The notes: a model not told the origin generated them from the sequence alone. Positions 44,162-53,757 are shown, counted from the stretch's first letter. The stretch: DNA of 64,000 nucleotides from Methanomassiliicoccales archaeon (GCA_038740345.1 JAVYMA010000007.1:17478-81477), one strand, 5' to 3'. Made by a program: numbers and translations.

Positions 44162-45169
44162 TTGCGCATATTGACACCCGCGGGACCAAGGGAATACAGG
44201 TCGGTGTGGATGGATGGACAGAAGGTAAGGATGATCGATCAGCGCCTGCTTCCAGAGACATTCCAAATAGTAGATTTTGAAGAGGTTGAGGAGGTTGCGC
44301 ACGCCATCAAGGATATGACGGTTAGGGGCGCTCCCGCCATCGGCGTGGCAGCAGCGTACGGCATGGCTCTGGCAGCGATAAATGGGAGGGATCTAAGCGA
44401 AGCGGCTTGGCTTCTTAAAAGGCAAAGGCCCACCGCCTTCGACCTGTTCTTCGCCGTGGACCATATGCTGGCGCGGATCGGTAGAGGAGATGACCCTATA
44501 CGAACGGCTAATGAGTATTGCGATTCTATCGTTAACAGGTGTCGTATGATCGGCGAGAACGGTTCAAGGTTGATAGACACAGGCGATCGCCTTATGACCC
44601 ACTGCAACGCTGGCGCCTTGGCCACTGTGGATTATGGCACGGCTTTATCCCCTATAAGAATGGCATGGCGCGCGGGGAAGGAGGTTTTTGTGTACGTGTC
44701 CGAGACCCGACCTCGGCTGCAAGGTATGAAGCTCACTGCCTTTGAGCTGGTAAATGAAGGCATACCTCATCGTATCATAGTGGACTCTGCTTCAGGCCAC
44801 TTTATGCGCTTAGGCGTGGATATGGTTATCGTGGGAGCGGATCGCATCGCCGCCAATGGGGACTTCGCCAATAAAATAGGCACTTTTGAGAAGGCGGTGT
44901 TGGCCAAGGAGTTGGGCATACCCTTCTACGTGGCTGCACCTATTTCCACTTTCGACCTCTCCCTGAGAGATGGTGAAGGGATAGTGATAGAAGAACGAGG
45001 CGAAGAGGAAGTCAATGAATTAGAGGGGAAGCGACTGGCCCCAAAGGGGAGCAGGGCCTTGAATCCCTCTTTTGACATTACCCCGTGCAAATATGTTACT
45101 GGCTACATCACCGAGATGGGAGTGCTCCGGCCCCAAGATGTCCAAAAGGTGAGGGGGGACATGGAATGA
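44162..45169 (+). CDS. mtnA: S-methyl-5-thioribose-1-phosphate isomerase (MtnA family)
   Basis: Isomerises methylthioribose-1-phosphate (or 5-deoxyribose-1-phosphate) to the ribulose form in 5'-methylthioadenosine / 5'-deoxyadenosine salvage. Motifs: MTVRGAPAIGVAAAYG, THCNAGALAT with the catalytic Cys, VSETRPRLQG, VGADRIAANGDFANKIGT with the catalytic Asp. 335 residues from the TTG at 44162, which has GGTGAG close upstream. The longer frame from 44063 begins inside the TATA box and is rejected. The stop overlaps the aldolase start (ATGA). Confidence 0.92.
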   Translation: MRILTPAGPREYRSVWMDGQKVRMIDQRLLPETFQIVDFEEVEEVAHAIKDMTVRGAPAIGVAAAYGMALAAINGRDLSEAAWLLKRQRPTAFDLFFAVDHMLARIGRGDDPIRTANEYCDSIVNRCRMIGENGSRLIDTGDRLMTHCNAGALATVDYGTALSPIRMAWRAGKEVFVYVSETRPRLQGMKLTAFELVNEGIPHRIIVDSASGHFMRLGVDMVIVGADRIAANGDFANKIGTFEKAVLAKELGIPFYVAAPISTFDLSLRDGEGIVIEERGEEEVNELEGKRLAPKGSRALNPSFDITPCKYVTGYITEMGVLRPQDVQKVRGDME

Positions 45170-45819
45170 GAAGAGCCGAGGGGGAGGTGCGAAGCGAGAT
45201 GGTGAGATTCGGAAGGCTCCTTTACGAGAAAAGATTGGTAACTGGCCTATCAGGGAACATATCTGCAAGGGTAGATGAAAACACCTTATTGATCAGCCCG
45301 TCAGGAAGATGTAAGGGAGATCTTAGCACAGATGAACTGGTGCGAATGAGCATTAAAGAAGGAAAAGTCATGTCTGGGGGTGAGCCATCCATGGAAACGC
45401 CCTTCCATCTCGCATTCTACCGGGAGAGAGAGGATATCGGGGGAGTGGTGCACGCCCACCCCCTATTCTGCACTCTGTTGGCTTGCTCAGGCACAACAGT
45501 CAGGACTGATCTCACGCCAGAAGGGCTCATCTATCTGGGAGAAGTGGCATTTATTCCCTACTCCATGCCTGGAACTGAGGGCCTGATGGAGAACATAAGG
45601 TCAGCTATGAAAGGAAGACATTCTTTCTTATTGGAGAATCATGGAGCGGTGACAGTGGGAAAAGATTTAGCTGAGGCCTATTACCGCATGGAGACCCTTG
45701 AATTCCTAGCCCAGCTTCAGGTGCTGTCTCAAATTTCGGGAGGAACAAAAGCCTTGAGCCCTTCCCAGGTCCAGGAGCTCCTCGTCTTAATGAAAAAGGA
45801 CGGACAGGTGTATCGATGA
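45166..45819 (+). CDS. Class II aldolase/adducin-family protein (fuculose-phosphate-aldolase-like)
   Basis: 217 residues. Zinc ligands H96 and H98 in HAHP and a third His in ENHG, catalytic Glu E77 (SMETP), and the phosphate-binding TGLSGNIS and SPSG loops. With mtnA immediately upstream (ATGA overlap) it fits the aldolase of the DHAP shunt, which splits 5-methylthioribulose- or 5-deoxyribulose-1-phosphate into dihydroxyacetone phosphate and an aldehyde. MtnB dehydratase, which shares the fold, is the alternative, but no other Mtn gene is nearby. Confidence 0.85.
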   Translation: MRRAEGEVRSEMVRFGRLLYEKRLVTGLSGNISARVDENTLLISPSGRCKGDLSTDELVRMSIKEGKVMSGGEPSMETPFHLAFYREREDIGGVVHAHPLFCTLLACSGTTVRTDLTPEGLIYLGEVAFIPYSMPGTEGLMENIRSAMKGRHSFLLENHGAVTVGKDLAEAYYRMETLEFLAQLQVLSQISGGTKALSPSQVQELLVLMKKDGQVYR

Positions 45820-46910
45820 TTCTAGTAACCAAATGGTTCGGAGTTTTTCTTTGTGATAAGGGCAAGGTCAAAAGGCATGTTTTGTTCGAAAAGGACGCCA
45901 AGGCGATCGCTAGCAGACTCGCAACGGTGCAGCGCGGGGGGATTTTAGAAGAAGAAGAGCGTTTAGCCGAAGGTGTTAAGCGCCTTCATGTCGCGGATGC
46001 CAGGCTCTCAAAGCTAGGCAGGCCAGAAGTCTACGATGCTTCCCATATAAAGGCCGAGGATTATGGATACGACATGAATTTGATGCAGGCGGTAATGGTA
46101 GAATTGGGAAAGATGAGGACACGCGAGCCTCTCCCTTCCGACAAATCTTTGATGCAGGCCATAAGAGCTATCGACGATCTCACCGAAGCAATTAATGTCA
46201 TGTCCGAGCGCCTGCATGAGTGGTATGGACTTCATTTTCCCGAGCTTGCGGATTATGCCAAGGATGAGAGATATGCAGAGCTTATCGGTAAATACGGTGC
46301 ACGCGAGCGCATACTCGACTCGCTTGAATTTAAACTGGAATCAGTGGGAGCGGAGATGCTACAAGAGGATATCTCCGCCATTCAAGAGTTGGCACTGATC
46401 ATTAGCGAATTGTACCAAGCTAAGGCGAGATTGGATGAATATGTCCGGAAGGGCATGGAGCGCCACGCACCTAATCTTAGCAAGCTCATGTCCCCCAATC
46501 TAGGTGCTAGACTAATATCGCTGGCGGGGGGATTGGAGCGCCTAGCCAAGCTACCTTCATCGACGATGCAGCTTTTAGGGGCGGAAAAGGCCATGTTCAT
46601 GCATCTACGCTCAGGTAAGTCACCACCCAAGCATGGTATCATCTTCCAGCATCCCTTGGTGCATAAAGCTCCCTACTGGCAAAGGGGTAAGATGGCACGC
46701 TCTCTTGCCTCCAAGGCCACCATCGCGGCGAGAGTGGATTTCTACAAGGGGGAGTTCATAGGCGATAGATTGGTAGAAGAGCTTGAGTGTAGAGTGGAAG
46801 AAATCAAAAGGAAATATCCCAACCCACCCAAAAAGACCCCCAAAAAAGAAGGCAAGAGGGAGACGAGCGGGAGGCGACATGGTAGCGGCAAATACAAAAG
46901 AGGGATGTAA
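45816..46910 (+). CDS. nop5: Nop5 (Nop56/58-like), C/D box RNP scaffold
   Basis: Bridges fibrillarin and L7Ae on C/D box guide RNAs. 364 residues: N-terminal fibrillarin-binding domain (about 1-110), coiled coil (about 115-220), Nop domain (MSPNLGARLISLAGG, KLPSSTMQLLGAEKAMF) and a Lys-rich tail. The ATG overlaps the aldolase stop, so it is translationally coupled to the salvage genes rather than to flpA, which is unusual. Confidence 0.95.
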   Translation: MILVTKWFGVFLCDKGKVKRHVLFEKDAKAIASRLATVQRGGILEEEERLAEGVKRLHVADARLSKLGRPEVYDASHIKAEDYGYDMNLMQAVMVELGKMRTREPLPSDKSLMQAIRAIDDLTEAINVMSERLHEWYGLHFPELADYAKDERYAELIGKYGARERILDSLEFKLESVGAEMLQEDISAIQELALIISELYQAKARLDEYVRKGMERHAPNLSKLMSPNLGARLISLAGGLERLAKLPSSTMQLLGAEKAMFMHLRSGKSPPKHGIIFQHPLVHKAPYWQRGKMARSLASKATIAARVDFYKGEFIGDRLVEELECRVEEIKRKYPNPPKKTPKKEGKRETSGRRHGSGKYKRGM

Positions 46911-46992
46911 GGCTGAGAAAAATAACACTTGTGCATTGGTTGCTAGTAATTTGTGATGCCTCTGCCAGTTTATTTTGTTGGTGGAGATAAAC

Positions 46993-47004
46993 TATATAAA
47001 TATA
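46993..47004 (+). promoter_or_regulatory. TATA box for aIF5A
   Basis: TATATAAATATA is 26-37 nt before the ATG at 47030, so the mRNA should be leaderless or have only a few untranslated bases. Confidence 0.6.
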
Positions 47005-47029
47005 TGCACACTTCCCTGAGCGGATTAAC

Positions 47030-47413
47030 ATGTGGTCACAAGCTGAAGTGAGGGAGCTCAAGGAGGGCAGATTCATAGTAATCGATGATGAGCCATGCAA
47101 GATCCTTTCCATCACCACCTCAAAACCTGGGAAGCATGGTGAGGCCAAGGCGCGAATAGATGCCGTAGGGCTATTCGATGAGAAGAAGCGGAGCATCGTG
47201 CACCCAGTGACCCATAAGGTTCAGGTCCCGATGATAGACAAGCGGAAGGCACAAATACTGGCAATCATGGGGGATGAAGTGCAGCTCATGGATCTGGAGA
47301 ATTTCGAGAATTTTTCCTTACCCTTGACCGACGAGTTCAAGGGGAAGCTCCAGCCTGGAGAGGAAGTCCTTTATATGATCGCCATGGGAAGGCGCAAGAT
47401 AATTCAGGTATGA
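47030..47413 (+). CDS. eif5A: Translation initiation factor aIF5A
   Basis: Promotes peptide-bond formation at difficult sequences and helps termination. 127 residues: N-terminal SH3-like domain with the hypusine loop [10 protein letters not shown] (modified Lys is K35) and C-terminal OB fold. Deoxyhypusine synthase is not in the window. Monocistronic by its own strong TATA box. Confidence 0.96.
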   Translation: MWSQAEVRELKEGRFIVIDDEPCKILSITTSKPGKHGEAKARIDAVGLFDEKKRSIVHPVTHKVQVPMIDKRKAQILAIMGDEVQLMDLENFENFSLPLTDEFKGKLQPGEEVLYMIAMGRRKIIQV

Positions 47414-47465
47414 TGGAGAGTGCTCCTGAAAACATCTGATCTTATCTTGGGAACAGAGTGACTGA

Positions 47466-48050
47466 ATGGAATTAGCCCCCTTCCTCGGCGCCTTTGCACT
47501 CATCGTATTGGCGGAGCTGGGGGACAAGACCATGATAACAGTGATAGCTCTTTCTTCCAAGCATTCACAGAAGCTGGTATTTTCCGCATCCTTGTTGGCT
47601 TTATCTCTGGTCTCGGTGGTCGGCGTATTGATTGGTAAGGTATTATACGGCCTCGCTCCTGCTGCATGGATATCCATAGTGGCCGGTATTCTGTTTTTAG
47701 TCTTCGGCTTGGCGACGTTGCTGCGGGCCGAAAAGGAAGAGGCGGAGAATGGGCGCATTGATGCCTTAGGCGCGTTCGGTGGTATATTCGCGTTGATGGC
47801 GATCATGGAAATGGGAGACAAGACACAGCTCTCCATCATAGCGCTCTCTGCTCAGTATGGGGCCGTGATCGAGGTGCTGATTGGTGCGGTAGCGGCATTC
47901 GCCTTGGTCACCTTTGTTGGTGTGTTTTTGGGGAGAGAGATTGGCAAGAGGGTTGCAGAGAAATATGTGAGGTACGGAAGCGCGTTGGTGTTCGTGGCTT
48001 TTGGTCTGCTGTTCCTAATCCAGGGCGCATTAGGTCTGGATCTGCTTTAG
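47466..48050 (+). CDS. GDT1/TMEM165 (UPF0016) family cation transporter
   Basis: 194 residues, six helices in two halves, each carrying the signature E-x-G-D-K-T (LAELGDKTM and MEMGDKTQL). Family members transport Mn2+ and/or Ca2+, often in exchange for H+. The stop overlaps the stop of the convergent phosphohexomutase by 4 bp. Confidence 0.9.
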   Translation: MELAPFLGAFALIVLAELGDKTMITVIALSSKHSQKLVFSASLLALSLVSVVGVLIGKVLYGLAPAAWISIVAGILFLVFGLATLLRAEKEEAENGRIDALGAFGGIFALMAIMEMGDKTQLSIIALSAQYGAVIEVLIGAVAAFALVTFVGVFLGREIGKRVAEKYVRYGSALVFVAFGLLFLIQGALGLDLL

Positions 48051-49399
48051 GTTTCATCAAGGAGCTCTTTTACCACCATCTCGCATTTATCAGCTAGTCG
48101 CTTGGCTGTTTCTTTGTCCCTTCCTTCTGTGTATACACGGAAGATTGGTTCAGTGCCTGATGGCCTGATAAGCGTCCAGCCCCCTTCAAAATAGACTTTC
48201 ACTCCATCTGTGCAATCCATGCGATTGGAGGCAAAGGATTGGCAAACGCCGCGCAGCACCTCCTCCTTCTTGCTATCAGGACAGGGCAATTTCCTTTTCT
48301 CCAAGTAATAACAGGGTACCTTTGCTAATAAGGAAGAGAGTGGTCCTTTCGAAGTTATTATCTCTAGCATTTTAGCCAAGCTCATGGCCGCATCGCGGCA
48401 AAACTGATGCCTAGGGAAGATAAGCCCCCCGTTCTCCTCTCCGCCGAAAACAGCTCCCACCTCCATCATCTTCCGCGCCACTATGGGCGCCCCTACTTTT
48501 GTATAAATGACCTCCCCCCCAGCATTCCTGACTGCATCTTCCACGCACTGGGAGGTGGAGACAGGCGTTACCACTTTGCCACCGCCATTCTCCTCTACCA
48601 TTATAGAGGCTATTAGTGCAAGGCTCCTATCGCCATAAACGTATTCACCCTTCTCATCGACGAAGATCGCCCTATCAGCATCCCCATCGTGCGCCACGCC
48701 CAAATCCGCACCTGATTCTTTTACCAAATTCATCAAATCCCGCAGATTCTCTGGCGTAGGCTCGGAAGGATGTCCAGGAAAAGTACCTTCGGGATTGCAG
48801 TTCAACGTTACGGTTCTCGCACCCAGCCTGCGCAATAAAAACGGTGATACGAGAGAACCTGCCCCGTTAGCGCAGTCCAACACTACCTTCGGCTTTAACT
48901 TGGCAATATGCTCCCCTTCAACCTGTTGCAGGATGGAATTTATGTAATCGACCTCAGCCCTTGAAGTAGCCCGAATCCCTCCGAGAGCTCTCCAATCCTT
49001 CGTGTCGAAGGCCTTTCTAAAATAGATACTCTCTATCTCCTCCTCCTTTTCCCTAGGCATCTCCGTACCATCTGAATCAATGGCCTTGATGCCATTGAAT
49101 TCCGGAGGGTTGTGCGATGCCGTGATCATCACACCTCCAGAGACTTCACGCCTCTTGACGAAAAATTGTAGGACAGGTGTGGGTTGAACTCCGAGATCGA
49201 GGACTTCGCAGCCAACGGATGTCAGCCCGGCAGAAACTGCGGCCTTCAGCATATCAGCGCTGGTGCGGCAGTCAGTGGCCAAGGCGACCTTTCCTTTCAT
49301 AAAGGTGCCAATGGCCCTACCCACATCTAAGGCCAACTGTGCGCTCATACCTTCGTTTACTACTCCTCTCACCCCATTGGTGCCAAATAATCTTCCCAT
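48047..49399 (-). CDS. glmM: Phosphoglucosamine mutase-type phosphohexomutase (second copy)
   Basis: 450 residues starting MGRLFGTNGVRG, the form typical for archaeal GlmM. Phosphoserine S95 in TASHNPPEFNG, metal loop AHDGDADRA, sugar loop GGEENGGLIF and phosphate loop RPSGTEPIFR. The ATG at 49399 has GGAG upstream, and the 8 residues before it are dropped. Paralog of 25071-26378. The FGTNGVRG start makes this copy the better candidate for true GlmM, by family resemblance only. Confidence 0.9.
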   Translation of the reverse strand: MGRLFGTNGVRGVVNEGMSAQLALDVGRAIGTFMKGKVALATDCRTSADMLKAAVSAGLTSVGCEVLDLGVQPTPVLQFFVKRREVSGGVMITASHNPPEFNGIKAIDSDGTEMPREKEEEIESIYFRKAFDTKDWRALGGIRATSRAEVDYINSILQQVEGEHIAKLKPKVVLDCANGAGSLVSPFLLRRLGARTVTLNCNPEGTFPGHPSEPTPENLRDLMNLVKESGADLGVAHDGDADRAIFVDEKGEYVYGDRSLALIASIMVEENGGGKVVTPVSTSQCVEDAVRNAGGEVIYTKVGAPIVARKMMEVGAVFGGEENGGLIFPRHQFCRDAAMSLAKMLEIITSKGPLSSLLAKVPCYYLEKRKLPCPDSKKEEVLRGVCQSFASNRMDCTDGVKVYFEGGWTLIRPSGTEPIFRVYTEGRDKETAKRLADKCEMVVKELLDET

Positions 49400-49714
49400 C
49401 GGCTCACTCCTTGAATTTATCATTTCACCAGTGCATAGTATTTATGAACTAAGCTGAATTGCCTTTATATTGGGCAAACCCGAACATGGTGATGCCCCTA
49501 ATCTAATAAATGACCTTGGTGTCATGTTTTAGATCTTTTTTAAGTTCAACTTATCTAGGCTAATTCCCGATCAAAAATATCGGCTCCTAAATCCTGATAT
49601 TTGATCTAGCTGTTCTACACTCCAGTTTCTCCCTAACATGATCATGAAGTTTTGCGGTAGAATTGTGCCACGATGAATGGCAAAAGAGGATAGCTTTCCT
49701 CATAAGGTTGGTTC
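49400..49714. other. 315-bp intergenic region upstream of the second mutase
   Basis: No gene recognised. On the minus strand TTCATAAATACTATG (about 49432-49446) is a plausible TATA element for the mutase, with a short leader. The rest holds no repeat or tRNA. Confidence 0.4.
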
Positions 49715-50668
49715 TTATCTATTTGCTAGAATCGCGCCTTCCACCTTCTCATTCTCATTTACCTTATAACCAGGTCCGATGATGGAGTCGCGAATTATGC
49801 ATCCGGCCCCGATAGCGGCTCCTTTCATGACCAAAGAGTAGGATACCTCAGCCCCCTCTCCCACCATAACTCCCGCATCTATGCAGGCAAAAGGTCCTAT
49901 CTTCGCCCCTTTGACATTAGATGAGAGCACCCAAGAAGGTGCTAGGTAGCATCCCTTAGAATCGGAGGAAGCAGGTCTTTCTAGCTCTAAAAGCTTGGCC
50001 TGTGCGGCGAGGAAATTCTCCCGAGTGCCGCAATCGGTCCAATAGCCAGTGAAATGATGGCCGAAAAGGCCATAATCCAGCACCATTGGGAATACCTCCC
50101 GCTCTATGGACACGGGTCCCTTCCCGATGTAGTCAAGGATTTCTGGCTCCAATACATAATAGCCTGCGTTGATGAGATTGGATTTAGCTTCCTCTCTCCT
50201 CGGTTTCTCCTGGAAATCGAGTATGCGATGGTTCTGATCCATCTGGATCACGCCATAGGCGCTGGGATCTTCCACTCTCCACAATGCGATGGTACCAATC
50301 CCCCCGCATTCGCGGTGCTTCTTTACCATGGAGCGCAGGTCCAGGGAGGATATGCAATCACCGTTAAGCGCGATGAAGGTCTCATCAAGATATGATGCCA
50401 CATTTTTTATGGCTCCTCCTGTGCCCAGCGGTGAAGGCTCATTAACTATTATCAGCTTCCTTCCGCAGGAGTGCACGCGGAAATAGTCCTCCAGAGCTTC
50501 TCTCATATAGCTGACCGCCAAGATCACCGTGTCCACGCTATTGGGCAAGGACTCGATTATCCGGACTATCAGAGGCTTGCCCACCAAAGGGATCAGCGGT
50601 TTGGGCACGGTATATGTTAACGGTCTCAGGCGGGTACCTAGTCCGCCAGCTAGTATTACGGCCTTCAT
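49715..50668 (-). CDS. Sugar-1-phosphate nucleotidyltransferase
   Basis: 317 residues. KAVILAGGLGTRLRPLT substrate loop, GD in ALNGDCISS, EKPRR lysine motif, and a short C-terminal beta-helix (GPFACIDAGVMVGEGAEV) of about 80 residues, shorter than in the GlmU-like protein. Likely makes an NDP-sugar (GDP-mannose, dTDP- or UDP-glucose type). It lies on the same strand and upstream of the phosphohexomutase. A separate Lsm gene precedes it. Confidence 0.87.
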   Translation of the reverse strand: MKAVILAGGLGTRLRPLTYTVPKPLIPLVGKPLIVRIIESLPNSVDTVILAVSYMREALEDYFRVHSCGRKLIIVNEPSPLGTGGAIKNVASYLDETFIALNGDCISSLDLRSMVKKHRECGGIGTIALWRVEDPSAYGVIQMDQNHRILDFQEKPRREEAKSNLINAGYYVLEPEILDYIGKGPVSIEREVFPMVLDYGLFGHHFTGYWTDCGTRENFLAAQAKLLELERPASSDSKGCYLAPSWVLSSNVKGAKIGPFACIDAGVMVGEGAEVSYSLVMKGAAIGAGCIIRDSIIGPGYKVNENEKVEGAILANR

Positions 50669-50714
50669 TACCTATCTTCTCTTCTTAGAAGAATAGAAGA
50701 ACATGGAGGACACC

Positions 50715-50930
50715 TCATAATGGTGAGATGCTCACGACATTGTTCCCGCGGAGTATTACCAAACCCAGTCGCCTGGTCTGCTCTGCGGTGCGCTCTTCTG
50801 TCTCCTCCAGCACCATGTTCATGTATTCGTCATATCCAGTGAGCTTGCCTTCAAGAACACGGTTGTCCTTCAGCAGTAGCGTGATTTTCTTATTCATAGA
50901 CTTCTCGAGCAGCGCCAGGGGCATGACCAT
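50715..50930 (-). CDS. Lsm/Sm-like archaeal RNA-binding protein
   Basis: 71 residues: Sm1 motif KKITLLLKDNRVLEGKLTGYDEYMNMVL and Sm2 motif LGLVILRGNNVVSIS. Forms a heptameric ring that binds U-rich RNA. The length is normal for SmAP1-type proteins. Start at the first ATG of MVMP, with GTGAT upstream. Often next to L37e in archaea, but not here. Confidence 0.92.
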   Translation of the reverse strand: MVMPLALLEKSMNKKITLLLKDNRVLEGKLTGYDEYMNMVLEETEERTAEQTRRLGLVILRGNNVVSISPL

Positions 50931-51027
50931 GCGTTATCACTCTAACTGAGAATATTGGCTCCAGGCTTAAAACCTTTCCCGCTGTGGTAATGACCCTAAA
51001 GCGAGGGCTTTTAAATGTCATCAGCCG

Positions 51028-51684
51028 ATGCTTGAAGAAGAGGGGGCGAATTTGTATCACGTCGTGCTCTATGTGAAACCATCCTCCAGCTGGGCTCTGG
51101 ATATCTCCTCGAGGTATAATGTCCCGGTAGTCATTCTGGACTGCATACCACACGAGGAGGGGGGCGTTGAGGGATTGATTGAGATCGATGTCGAGGGGGA
51201 GATTAAAGAAGATGTGATAAGGAGCATAAAGAAGCATCCTGATGTGATCTGCATCCGGATGGCAGGCAATTCCGAAGGGCCTATATTGGCATCGGTGGTG
51301 GCCAAAAGATGGCTGGCGGGGCGAGCAATAAGCAAGTCGGGATGTTTTCTAAGGGGGGGCAGGACCAGGGATGGAGGTTACGTGGAATGGTATCTCTTGG
51401 CCAAGGATGAAGCGTCGCTCCAAGCACTGGTTCGAGATCTAGATGCCGAAGGTTGCGAAGTCGATATAAGGAGCAAGATACTGGTGAAGGAACCGTTCGT
51501 TCTTACGAAGCGACAGGAGAAAGTAGTTTCCACGGCGCTAGAATTAGGATATTATGACTTCCCTCGACGCATCTCGGCGAAGGAATTGGCTAGAAGGCTT
51601 AACGTTTCACCCTCTACGCTTTCTGAAATATTGCAGCGCTCAGAAAGGAAATTGGTTGAGTTCTATCTCATGAATCGTTTGTAA
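51028..51684 (+). CDS. Bacterio-opsin-activator-type HTH regulator
   Basis: 218 residues. The C-terminal about 55 residues are the HTH_10 domain: LTKRQEKVVSTALELGYYDFPRRISAKELARRLNVSPS and so on, a hallmark of archaeal Bat-like regulators. The N-terminal 150 residues are an alpha/beta sensor-like part without PAS or GAF motifs that I can name. Divergent from the lsm gene by about 100 nt. The target is unknown. Confidence 0.85.
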   Translation: MLEEEGANLYHVVLYVKPSSSWALDISSRYNVPVVILDCIPHEEGGVEGLIEIDVEGEIKEDVIRSIKKHPDVICIRMAGNSEGPILASVVAKRWLAGRAISKSGCFLRGGRTRDGGYVEWYLLAKDEASLQALVRDLDAEGCEVDIRSKILVKEPFVLTKRQEKVVSTALELGYYDFPRRISAKELARRLNVSPSTLSEILQRSERKLVEFYLMNRL

Positions 51685-51885
51685 AGAATTCGGGGTCATC
51701 TAGATGGGCAAAGGTTTCATATATAGCATGGAATTGGGATGGTGGGACTGATCCAAGGCCCCCCCATAACGCCCCACCGCTCAGTTCCTTCGATTTTTCT
51801 TTAAGACGCGATGAACTCGAAGGGAAGCCGTCGATTGATTTATATGATGAGGTAAAGTGACGCTTTCATCCTTTAGTATAAAGCC

Positions 51886-53757
51886 TCAGAAATAATACCA
51901 AATGCTAGAATAGTTTTCAGGATTCTCCCCCCTCTTGGCCAAGCGCTCCAAGAACTCGGCTATAGGCACGTCTCTATAAATAAAAGTAGGAGCAGGGGAG
52001 ATATTCTTTTCCCAAGGATGAAACTCATATATCCTCTCCCCTTCAGGAGATATCGTGAGCAGATCATGATGCTGCCAAGCGCGCAGATGATTCTTTCCTA
52101 AAGCTGGGATATTAAACACCGGTTCATCCGTACGCACTAACCCAGGTACGAGTCTGGATTCTTCTTTTACCTCTTGCAGGATGCGTGCAATTGGAACGCG
52201 GAAATGCCTGGTTTCCTCTTTCCCTTTAGTATTGAACATATAATAAGGGTCAACACCAATCTGCTTCAATGCCAATCTCAATGCCACAGTCTCAAATCTG
52301 CGGCAGTTCTCTATGGTGAAGACCTGCTGATTATAAACCATTAAACCACGCTTTCGTAGACTCTGGATGGCGAGCATCGAATCCGGCGTGACCTCATAAG
52401 GATGCTCGAAGTGAGTCACGAGGCACACCTCCCTCTTCCCGGGTTCATGAAACCCCGAAATTATTTCTGCTAGCGTCTCCGTGAAGCGCATGGGAAGGAC
52501 CACCGGCAATCTCGTTCCCAGCCTTATCCTTCTAATATGCCTCATCGCCGCCAATCTGGACAAAACACGTGATATTAGTTCATCTGACATGACCAAAGGA
52601 TCGCCGCCGGTCACCAGCACCTCTTGGACGTATTCGTGGGACTCGAACCAGCGAAATGCTGCCTCCATGGTCTCGTCCGATGCTAAAGCATTAGGATCAA
52701 GAGGGCCTTTTATCTCCCAATTGCGCTGACAATAGGAGCAGATCTGCGCGCATGAATTGTAAGGTTTGAAGATGGCGATGAGTGGATACCTCCTCCCCAC
52801 CAATTCCACTGGCGTTGTCTTATTCTCCTGCATGAAGTCCAGTTTGTCCCTGCTCATTCGCCGTGCAGGGATTATCTCCTCCAGGTAGTCCATGGTTGGG
52901 ATGACTTGGGCCCTAATGGCGTGGTCTTGGCCTCCGTGGAATGAATGATCCATCAAGGAAAGGTAATAGGGTGTGATTCCAAAGGGCACCTCATTCTCAT
53001 TCGCCACTCTGATGGCCTCCTTCTCCTCCGGGCTGAGCTGGATTATCTTCTCAATATCTTCCCCCTGCCTGAAAATGTTCTTGAGATGCCATGAATAATC
53101 CTTCCAATCCTCGGCGCTAGAGCCCAAAGCATCGAGTATTCTTTTCTTGTGCTCCTCACGCTTCTTAATCACTGCAGAATCAAGCCCTGAGGCATATGAC
53201 ATCGCATGTGCTAGGCATCTGTAAGCGAGCTCGTCGAGATGCTCGAAGCGACTCGGACCGTGTATCAACCTGGTATCGGGCTTCGAGGGCTCAATGAGAA
53301 AGTAGATGTTCGACCTTCCCCTCGTCCCCTGCAGTATATGAAGCAGATCTAAAAAGAAGCATTGATGTTGTCTAGACACAGAGCCACGGCGCTTCAATTC
53401 CCATATTGTGGCGAGCGGGCTTACTCCTGTTAGACGTTCGTTTCGTTCCGAGAGAAGATTGCGAAGAACCCTGAGACAATTGAGGGCATTGCTCCTTTCA
53501 AGCGGTTCCATAACGCAATCACATGAATGATAGAAGGCCTCTCTTCGACGAGCTAAAGCGATCAAGCGCTCCCTGCAATCCTGCAGGTCTTGAGATGAGC
53601 TGAGCTCGAGGAAGAACTCTGGATCTATTCTTTCGAGAAGATTGAATGGCAAATCGTTATTACTTCTGACTAATGGTGGTCGGCCTCCATCCCTGAGATA
53701 GGTAAGGTCGATTCCTTCTTTTCCATCAGGATTTGGGAATTCGTTCTCTCCATACAT
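51886..53757 (-). CDS. KamA-family radical SAM protein (lysine 2,3-aminomutase-like)
   Basis: 623 residues, longer than lysine 2,3-aminomutase (about 420-470). The iron-sulfur motif is C336, C340, C343 (CAQICSYC), followed by LVTGGDPLVMSDE. The about 200 N-terminal residues before the LAM-like DWKDYSWHLKNIF are extra and helical. The PLP-lysine site, PGGGGK in true aminomutases, reads PALGKNHL here, keeping the lysine. It may make beta-lysine (an archaeal osmolyte and modification) or act on another amino acid. The substrate is uncertain. Confidence 0.85.
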   Translation of the reverse strand: MYGENEFPNPDGKEGIDLTYLRDGGRPPLVRSNNDLPFNLLERIDPEFFLELSSSQDLQDCRERLIALARRREAFYHSCDCVMEPLERSNALNCLRVLRNLLSERNERLTGVSPLATIWELKRRGSVSRQHQCFFLDLLHILQGTRGRSNIYFLIEPSKPDTRLIHGPSRFEHLDELAYRCLAHAMSYASGLDSAVIKKREEHKKRILDALGSSAEDWKDYSWHLKNIFRQGEDIEKIIQLSPEEKEAIRVANENEVPFGITPYYLSLMDHSFHGGQDHAIRAQVIPTMDYLEEIIPARRMSRDKLDFMQENKTTPVELVGRRYPLIAIFKPYNSCAQICSYCQRNWEIKGPLDPNALASDETMEAAFRWFESHEYVQEVLVTGGDPLVMSDELISRVLSRLAAMRHIRRIRLGTRLPVVLPMRFTETLAEIISGFHEPGKREVCLVTHFEHPYEVTPDSMLAIQSLRKRGLMVYNQQVFTIENCRRFETVALRLALKQIGVDPYYMFNTKGKEETRHFRVPIARILQEVKEESRLVPGLVRTDEPVFNIPALGKNHLRAWQHHDLLTISPEGERIYEFHPWEKNISPAPTFIYRDVPIAEFLERLAKRGENPENYSSIWYYF

